Positions 59,045-64,000 of a DNA stretch of 64,000 nt are shown piece after piece (the stretch's first letter is position 1; each line of letters begins with the position of its first letter). The translations under genes were made by a program, and so were the position numbers. The stretch comes from Saccharicrinis sp050589685 (lineage in GTDB: Bacteria; Bacteroidota; Bacteroidia; Bacteroidales; Marinilabiliaceae), in NCBI RefSeq assembly GCF_050589685.1, contig NZ_JBNGOS010000011.1, positions 1 through 64,000 of the forward strand, read 5' to 3'. The notes under the pieces were generated by a model. It saw nothing but the letters and a program-made list of their open reading frames with translations. It searched no databases and was not told where the DNA came from.

Positions 59045-60382
59045 CTATAGTTTTGCCTTAATGGCTGCAGTCTCTGCTTCGAAACCTGGTTTTTCCAACA
59101 AGGCAAACATATTCTTTTTGTATGCCTCCACTCCTGGCTGGTCGAATGGGTTAACATTTAAAATATAACCGCTGATACCACAAGCTATCTCAAAGAAATA
59201 CAACAATTGACCCAGGTAATACTCGTTCAATTCCGGAATTTCAATCTTGATATTTGGCACGCCACCGTCAACATGCGCCAATAGCGTACCTAGTTCAGCC
59301 ATCTTATTCACGTCATCCACACGTTTACCTGCCAGGAAATTTAAACCATCCAGATCGGCCTCATCCGTTGGGACCGTAACCGTTTTATTGGCATTGGTTA
59401 CTGTAATAATAGTTTCAAAGATGTTACGAACACCCTCCTGAATCCACTGTCCCATCGAGTGAAGGTCAGTTGAAAAATCAACAGCTGCAGGAAAAATACC
59501 TTTATTATCTTTTCCTTCGCTTTCGCCGTACAATTGCTTCCACCACTCTGCTACAAAGTGAAGTTTAGGCTGGTAGTTCACTAAAATTTCTGTTCCCTTT
59601 CCGTTTTTGTATAGCTCGTTACGTACGGCAGCATAGGTGGCTGCAGCACTGTTTTCTGCTTCGTCTGCCGTAATTTTTTCCATATCCTGTGCTCCCTTAA
59701 CCAAACCACGAATATCGATGCCGGCCACGGCTATAGGCAATAAACCCACTGGTGTCAGCACAGAAAAACGACCTCCCACATCATCTGGAATAACGTAAGT
59801 CTTATATCCTTTTTGATCTGCCAAAGTTCTTAATGCACCTTTTTTAGCGTCGGTGATGGCCACAATACGATCTTTCGCCTCTTCTGCCGAATATTTGCTT
59901 TCCAGCAAATCTTTTAACAATCGAAAAGCCAATGCTGGTTCAGTGGTAGTTCCTGACTTGGAGATGACTACCAAAGCAAAAGATTTATCCTTTAAAAGGT
60001 CTAACAATTCAGCGGTATAATCTTCGCCTATATTTTGACCAGCGTAAACTACCACAGGATTTTTCCTGTCTGTAATTAACTGATCGAAACTGTTTGACAT
60101 AGCGTCAATAACCGCTCTGGCCCCCAGGTAACTTCCGCCAATACCGATGACAACAACAACATCAGCTTTTGATTTCAAGCTGGCTGCAGTCGCTTCAATA
60201 TCGGCTAATTGACCATCGTCAATGCTGGATGGAAGGTTTACCCATCCAAGGAAATCGCTTCCTTTCCCTGTTTTTTCGTATAAAGATTTAAGGTGAGAGG
60301 CAATCTCGTTCTTGTATCCGCTCACTTTCTCTTCTGAAATAAAATCGAAAGTTCTTGAGATATCAATTTTTAAATTTTCCAT
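59045..60382 (-). CDS. pgi: glucose-6-phosphate isomerase
   Basis: 445 residues, the short Bacillus-type PGI rather than the 549-residue E. coli form. Sugar-phosphate binding motifs are VVIGIGGSYLGARAVIDAM and VISKSGTTTEPALAFRLLK; GGRFSVLTPVGLLPIAVAGI and the C-terminal NPFDQPGVEAYKKNMFALL are family signatures. It interconverts glucose 6-phosphate and fructose 6-phosphate. It follows gpsA after 34 bp. Confidence 0.95.
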   Translation of the reverse strand: MENLKIDISRTFDFISEEKVSGYKNEIASHLKSLYEKTGKGSDFLGWVNLPSSIDDGQLADIEATAASLKSKADVVVVIGIGGSYLGARAVIDAMSNSFDQLITDRKNPVVVYAGQNIGEDYTAELLDLLKDKSFALVVISKSGTTTEPALAFRLLKDLLESKYSAEEAKDRIVAITDAKKGALRTLADQKGYKTYVIPDDVGGRFSVLTPVGLLPIAVAGIDIRGLVKGAQDMEKITADEAENSAAATYAAVRNELYKNGKGTEILVNYQPKLHFVAEWWKQLYGESEGKDNKGIFPAAVDFSTDLHSMGQWIQEGVRNIFETIITVTNANKTVTVPTDEADLDGLNFLAGKRVDDVNKMAELGTLLAHVDGGVPNIKIEIPELNEYYLGQLLYFFEIACGISGYILNVNPFDQPGVEAYKKNMFALLEKPGFEAETAAIKAKL

Positions 60383-60416
60383 GGTGAAATTGATTTTTAT
60401 GAATAAGGACTATATT

Positions 60417-61412
60417 TTAACGTAAGTTCTCAGTGAGCAAACGTATTTCGATGGATGGTGAAATACGCTCGTAGATTATATTGTAAACCGCATCAGTAAT
60501 CGGCATGTTCACTTTATATTTTTCATTGATCTCTTTAATGCTTTTAACCGCATAGTAACCCTCAGCAATCATTAACATCTCCATTTGCGCATATTTAACC
60601 GAGTAGCCCTTTCCAATCATAGTTCCAAAGGTCCGGTTGCGGCTAAATTGCGAATATCCCGTCACCAACAAGTCGCCCAAATAGGCCGAACTTTTTATGT
60701 CACGGGTAATTGGATGCACCGTGTCCACAAATCGCTTGATCTCCTGAATTCCATTCGACATCAATACCGCCTGAAAGTTATCGCCATATCCCATTCCATG
60801 ACAAATACCCGAGGCCACCGCCATAATATTTTTTAAAACGGCAGCAAATTCAGTCCCGTAAATATCGTCCGAAATAGAAGTCTTGATGTAACTGCAGTTT
60901 AAAAAAGAAGCAAATGCCCGGGCCTTTTTTACGTCCTGGCAGGCAATAGTCAAATACGAGAGTCGTTCTAACGCAACCTCCTCGGCATGACAGGGACCGG
61001 AAATCACCCCGATGCTATCCAATGGCACATCATAAAACTTGTTCAAAAACGTACCCACAATCATATTTTCTTCAGAAACCAAACCTTTAACCGCGGACAC
61101 CATAAACTTATCCTTTATCGGCACCGATAATTCGCTTAAGGTATTTTTTAAAAAGGCTGACGGAATTGCAATAATAAGCACATCGCTCTCTTCTACAATA
61201 TGGTTAATATCAGAGTAGAAATGTATTTTGTCTGTCTCAAAATCAACGCTAGTAAGGTAATTGGGGTTATGTCCAAACTTCCTGAACTTTTTTATATGTT
61301 TAGAATTTCGAAAATACCAATTAAATTCCAGTACATTGTTGGTGAGCATCTTGGCCAATGCCGTAGCCCAACTCCCACTACCAATTATACCAATTCTAGA
61401 TGATTCGTCCAT
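60417..61412 (-). CDS. gpsA: glycerol-3-phosphate dehydrogenase [NAD(P)+] GpsA
   Basis: 331 residues. The N-terminal Rossmann motif is IGIIGSGSWATALAKML. Other family blocks are SAVKGLVSEENMIVG (catalytic-loop region), VISGPCHAEEVALERLSYLT, TEFAAVLKNIMAVASGICHG with the catalytic Lys, and SSAYLGDLLVTGYSQFSRNR. It makes sn-glycerol 3-phosphate for phospholipids. It lies between lysS (229 bp) and pgi (34 bp); the order lysS-gpsA-pgi is, to my knowledge, common in Bacteroidota. Confidence 0.94.
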   Translation of the reverse strand: MDESSRIGIIGSGSWATALAKMLTNNVLEFNWYFRNSKHIKKFRKFGHNPNYLTSVDFETDKIHFYSDINHIVEESDVLIIAIPSAFLKNTLSELSVPIKDKFMVSAVKGLVSEENMIVGTFLNKFYDVPLDSIGVISGPCHAEEVALERLSYLTIACQDVKKARAFASFLNCSYIKTSISDDIYGTEFAAVLKNIMAVASGICHGMGYGDNFQAVLMSNGIQEIKRFVDTVHPITRDIKSSAYLGDLLVTGYSQFSRNRTFGTMIGKGYSVKYAQMEMLMIAEGYYAVKSIKEINEKYKVNMPITDAVYNIIYERISPSIEIRLLTENLR

Positions 61413-61641
61413 AAGATGTGATTATTCACTGCTTAAAATTAAGTTTTCCGATTAACACCCTACCCCCATATTCTTCCAGAAAAAGTAAAAACATTAGGCG
61501 TAAGGTACGAAAGCAAAATTTTTAATCCATTGGTTTTTAAAATGTAAGATTTTGATTGTTATTTAATTCAAAATATGTATTAATATTTTGCCGACTAACT
61601 TATTATAAGTCAAAAACCTGTTTGGTTTTGGCTTGTGTAAG

Positions 61642-63363
61642 TTAGGCTAACCAAGCCTTTACTTCATCTTGTGAAGGATTTTTATATCCTAACTTGTTCT
61701 TTTTATTGTAACCACACATATCCTGATGTAGCTTGGTAGGTTTCACCTCTTTAACTTCTTCAATTTTTTTATATCCCAGCTTAATGATAATCTCTGCCCA
61801 TTCCTGGGGAACTCCAATTTCCGAGTATTTTTCAACACCATCTGCCTCTACCTTTTTCTCCGGACGCATCTGTGGAAATAACAGCACCTCCTGAATAGAT
61901 TGTTGATTTGTCATCAACATGGCCAACCGGTCTACACCAATACCCATACCTGAGGTTGGCGGCATACCATATTCCAGCGAACGCACAAAGTCCATATCAA
62001 TAAACATGGCCTCGTCATCTCCTTTTTCGGATAGTTTCAACTGGTCCTGGAAACGATCTAACTGATCGATTGGATCATTTAACTCCGAGTAAGCATTCGC
62101 AAGCTCTTTCCCGTTTACCATCAACTCAAATCGTTCTGTCAGCTCCGGGTTTTCGCGGTGCTTTTTGCAAAGTGGCGACATCTCCACAGGATAATCGGTT
62201 ATAAAGGTAGGTTGAATATAACTACCTTCACACTTCTCTCCAAAAATCTCATCAATCAATTTTCCTTTTCCCATTGAAGGATCTGTCTCCACACCCAAAT
62301 CCTCGCACACTGCCAAAAGCTGCTCTTCATTCATTCCGTTAATATCCACCCCGGTATGTTCTTTAATGGAGTCAATCATCGAAATGCGTTTGAAAGGACG
62401 CTTGAAATCAATTATGTTTTCGCCCACCTGTACCTTCGTTGTTCCATGCAAGGCAATTGCAACCCTTTCCACCATTTCTTCGGTGAAATTCATCATCCAC
62501 TTATAATCTTTATAAGCCACATATATTTCCATTACCGTAAACTCGGGATTGTGTGTTCTGTCCATCCCTTCGTTTCGAAAATCTTTGGCAAACTCATAAA
62601 CTCCGTCAAATCCGCCTACAATTAACCTTTTTAGATATAGTTCATTGGCTATACGCAAATACAACGGGATGTTTAAGGCATTATGATGGGTAATAAACGG
62701 ACGGGCAGCGGCCCCTCCGGGTATTGCTTGCAAAATTGGTGTTTCCACTTCAAGATAGCCCTTCTCGTTAAAGAAATCACGCATCGTGTTGATGATCTTG
62801 GTTCTTTTAAGGAAAGTATCTTTTACCTGATCGTTTACTATCAAATCGACATAACGTTGTCGGTAACGCGTTTCAGGATCGGTAAATGCATCGTATGTTT
62901 TACCATCCTTTTCTTTTACAATGGGAAGCGGTTTTAACGACTTTGTTAATACCTTAAATTCTTTTACATAAACGGATGTTTCGCCCATTTGTGTTTTAAA
63001 AACATAACCGCGCACGCCTACAATGTCACCAATATCCAACAATTTTTTAAATACGGTGTTGTACATGGTTTTGTCCTCTCCCTCGCATATATCATCGCGA
63101 CGGAAATATAATTGCATGCGGCCTTGTTTATCTTTGATTTCAGCAAACGAAGCATTACCCATAATCCTACGACTCATGATTCTTCCGGCCATAGTAATAT
63201 CCTTCAATCCCTCCTCGTCTTCCTCAAACTGTTTCTTAACATCTTCTGAGTAATGTGTAATTTCGAATTCTTCAGCGGGAAAAGCATTTATCCCCAATTT
63301 GTTTAATTCTTCCAGACTATTACGTCTGATAATTTCTTGTTCGCTTAGTTCAACGGCACTCAT
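61642..63363 (-). CDS. lysS: lysyl-tRNA synthetase LysS (class II) with C-terminal extension
   Basis: 573 residues. An N-terminal OB-fold (about 60-160, GLKDITMAGRIMSRRIMGNA) is followed by the class II core: FRNEGMDRTHNPEFTVMEIY (motif 2) and GMGIGVDRLAMLMTNQQSI (motif 3). The E. coli enzyme ends near there (505 residues); this one continues for about 70 residues, with PTKLHQDMCGYNKKNKLGYK and DEVKAWLA, an extension seen in Bacteroidota LysRS whose role is not established. It charges tRNALys. A TAnnTTTG box lies about 120 bp upstream. Confidence 0.95.
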   Translation of the reverse strand: MSAVELSEQEIIRRNSLEELNKLGINAFPAEEFEITHYSEDVKKQFEEDEEGLKDITMAGRIMSRRIMGNASFAEIKDKQGRMQLYFRRDDICEGEDKTMYNTVFKKLLDIGDIVGVRGYVFKTQMGETSVYVKEFKVLTKSLKPLPIVKEKDGKTYDAFTDPETRYRQRYVDLIVNDQVKDTFLKRTKIINTMRDFFNEKGYLEVETPILQAIPGGAAARPFITHHNALNIPLYLRIANELYLKRLIVGGFDGVYEFAKDFRNEGMDRTHNPEFTVMEIYVAYKDYKWMMNFTEEMVERVAIALHGTTKVQVGENIIDFKRPFKRISMIDSIKEHTGVDINGMNEEQLLAVCEDLGVETDPSMGKGKLIDEIFGEKCEGSYIQPTFITDYPVEMSPLCKKHRENPELTERFELMVNGKELANAYSELNDPIDQLDRFQDQLKLSEKGDDEAMFIDMDFVRSLEYGMPPTSGMGIGVDRLAMLMTNQQSIQEVLLFPQMRPEKKVEADGVEKYSEIGVPQEWAEIIIKLGYKKIEEVKEVKPTKLHQDMCGYNKKNKLGYKNPSQDEVKAWLA

Positions 63364-63963
63364 ACCAATTTATTATCTATTAAAATATTTAAGTTTTCTC
63401 ACTGCAATCACAATGCTTCACAAACACAAAATCAGCAAGATAGCATATAGTATCCTTCTTTAAAATTATAGAAAAATCGATGCAAAGATAATCATTACGG
63501 GTTAATATTGAAGCCATAAAACCACATAGGCTTTGAACTTTATCCCAATTTTTTCATTATATAATGAATAATCCGCCATCAAAGGTGACGAAAGGTATGA
63601 ATATCAAAACCTTGTCAGGATGAGCCCTGATATTGAAATTAAAAGAATTTCTTAAAAAAATAAATGTATTTCTCTCAATTTCAATAGCCAGCGTTAAGTG
63701 CTATAATACTATGGCATTTGTAGATTTAACTTATCTTTTAATATTTTAGGGTGATATCACATATTGTGTATCCTGTCAAAACTAACAAATTTCATAGGTT
63801 GCACCAGACAATTTTATGTAATATTGTAAGTTAATTTATACAAGTAATAATTTGCGTGGTAAGAGTGAAATAGTTTGTTTCTGAAAAAACAGCCAGCTCC
63901 AGACATGGTTTGGAGATTAAAATATGACCCTTATCAGCACTTTTAGTAAAATATATATAGAAC
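63364..63963. other. 600-bp intergenic region
   Basis: Between lysS (minus) and the partial gene at 63964 (plus). It carries a -7 box for lysS at 63483-63490 (TATCTTTG on the minus strand) and an inverted repeat AATATCA (63600-63606) / TGATATT (63629-63635) with GTCAGGATGAGCCCTG between. It is otherwise AT-rich with no supportable ORF or RNA gene. Confidence 0.35.
63483..63490 (-). promoter_or_regulatory. -7 promoter box of lysS
   Basis: On the minus strand this reads TATCTTTG, matching TAnnTTTG, about 120 bp upstream of the lysS ATG. The -33 element is not clear. Confidence 0.45.
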
Positions 63964-64000
63964 ATGAAAATAACAAGAAGGAAACCTGACTGGTTAAAAA
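63964..64000 (+). CDS. partial CDS, probable lipoyl synthase N-terminus
   Basis: The last 37 bases open a frame from ATG at 63964 reading MKITRRKPDWLK, still open at the window end. RRKPDWLK is the usual beginning of lipoyl synthase (LipA), a radical-SAM enzyme that inserts sulfur into octanoyl groups. Twelve residues are too few for certainty, but the match is distinctive. No Shine-Dalgarno site is present, as for most genes here. Confidence 0.55.
   Translation, partial: MKITRRKPDWLK

Noticed and set aside
1..64000. CRISPR arrays, tRNA, rRNA, riboswitch classes, phage genes
   Set aside because: No regularly spaced repeats, cloverleaf-like T-arm sequences, rRNA segments, known aptamer cores or phage/transposase proteins were recognised by eye; a covariance-model scan would be needed to exclude small RNAs.

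Overview
The window looks like chromosomal core DNA from a Bacteroidota (Bacteroidetes) genome, probably a Marinilabiliales- or Prolixibacteraceae-like member; the rank below phylum is inference. Supporting evidence: AT-rich intergenic DNA; the Bacteroidetes promoter box TAnnTTTG upstream of many genes; almost no Shine-Dalgarno sites (one clear exception at 11637); and lineage-typical families (PorT-like barrel, DUF4286, DUF4097, CarboxypepD_reg-like proteins, secreted TlpA-type thioredoxin protein, LysS with a C-terminal extension). No phage, transposase, CRISPR array, rRNA or tRNA gene was recognised.

Layout. 1-12.7 kb: mixed housekeeping genes (nucleosidase-cupin fusion, OsmC, Crp/Fnr regulator, lone LarC-like protein with a His-rich loop, RluF, DksA/TraR-like protein, CoA-transferase, YifB/ComM ATPase, pyrophosphatase, YbaK-type deacylase). 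12.6-17.7 kb: membrane LytTR regulator, DUF4395 protein, then a zinc-uptake operon (Fur-family regulator, znuA, znuC, znuB) behind a perfect 33-bp palindrome, converging on ispD. 17.8-25.4 kb: DUF2461 protein, a NapH-NapG-like polyferredoxin fusion coupled to a Tat-type DUF362 protein, small secreted proteins, ComF, PorT-like barrel, sirtuin, AlkD-like protein. 25.5-30.6 kb: secreted thioredoxin-fold protein, pdxB, gnd.

30.7-43.9 kb is a branched-chain amino-acid block, all on the minus strand. In transcription order it reads ilvC, attenuator leader, ilvD, ilvB, ilvN, leuA, leuC, leuD, a second LeuA/citramalate-synthase-type enzyme, leuB. Between ilvC and ilvD lies a textbook transcription attenuator that no ORF call shows: a promoter, a 21-codon leader peptide made mostly of Ile, Leu and Val, mutually exclusive hairpins, and a U-tailed terminator.

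44.1-64 kb: AraC regulator, PIF1-like helicase, two secreted proteins of unknown role, dapD, a YrdC/Sua5 protein, thioesterase, serS-DUF4286-ruvC, rplU-rpmA, a 176-bp nested inverted-repeat element with no gene, bifunctional nuclease, NupC transporter, an 18-residue-repeat DUF4097 protein, a GNAT-like protein, then lysS-gpsA-pgi. The window ends inside what is probably lipA.

Most notable: the ILV attenuator, the palindromic operator of the zinc operon, the MITE-like element at 54571-54746, the NapH-NapG fusion with an internal Tat-like motif, the 20-bp direct repeats before the LytTR gene, and several unexplained structured intergenic segments.
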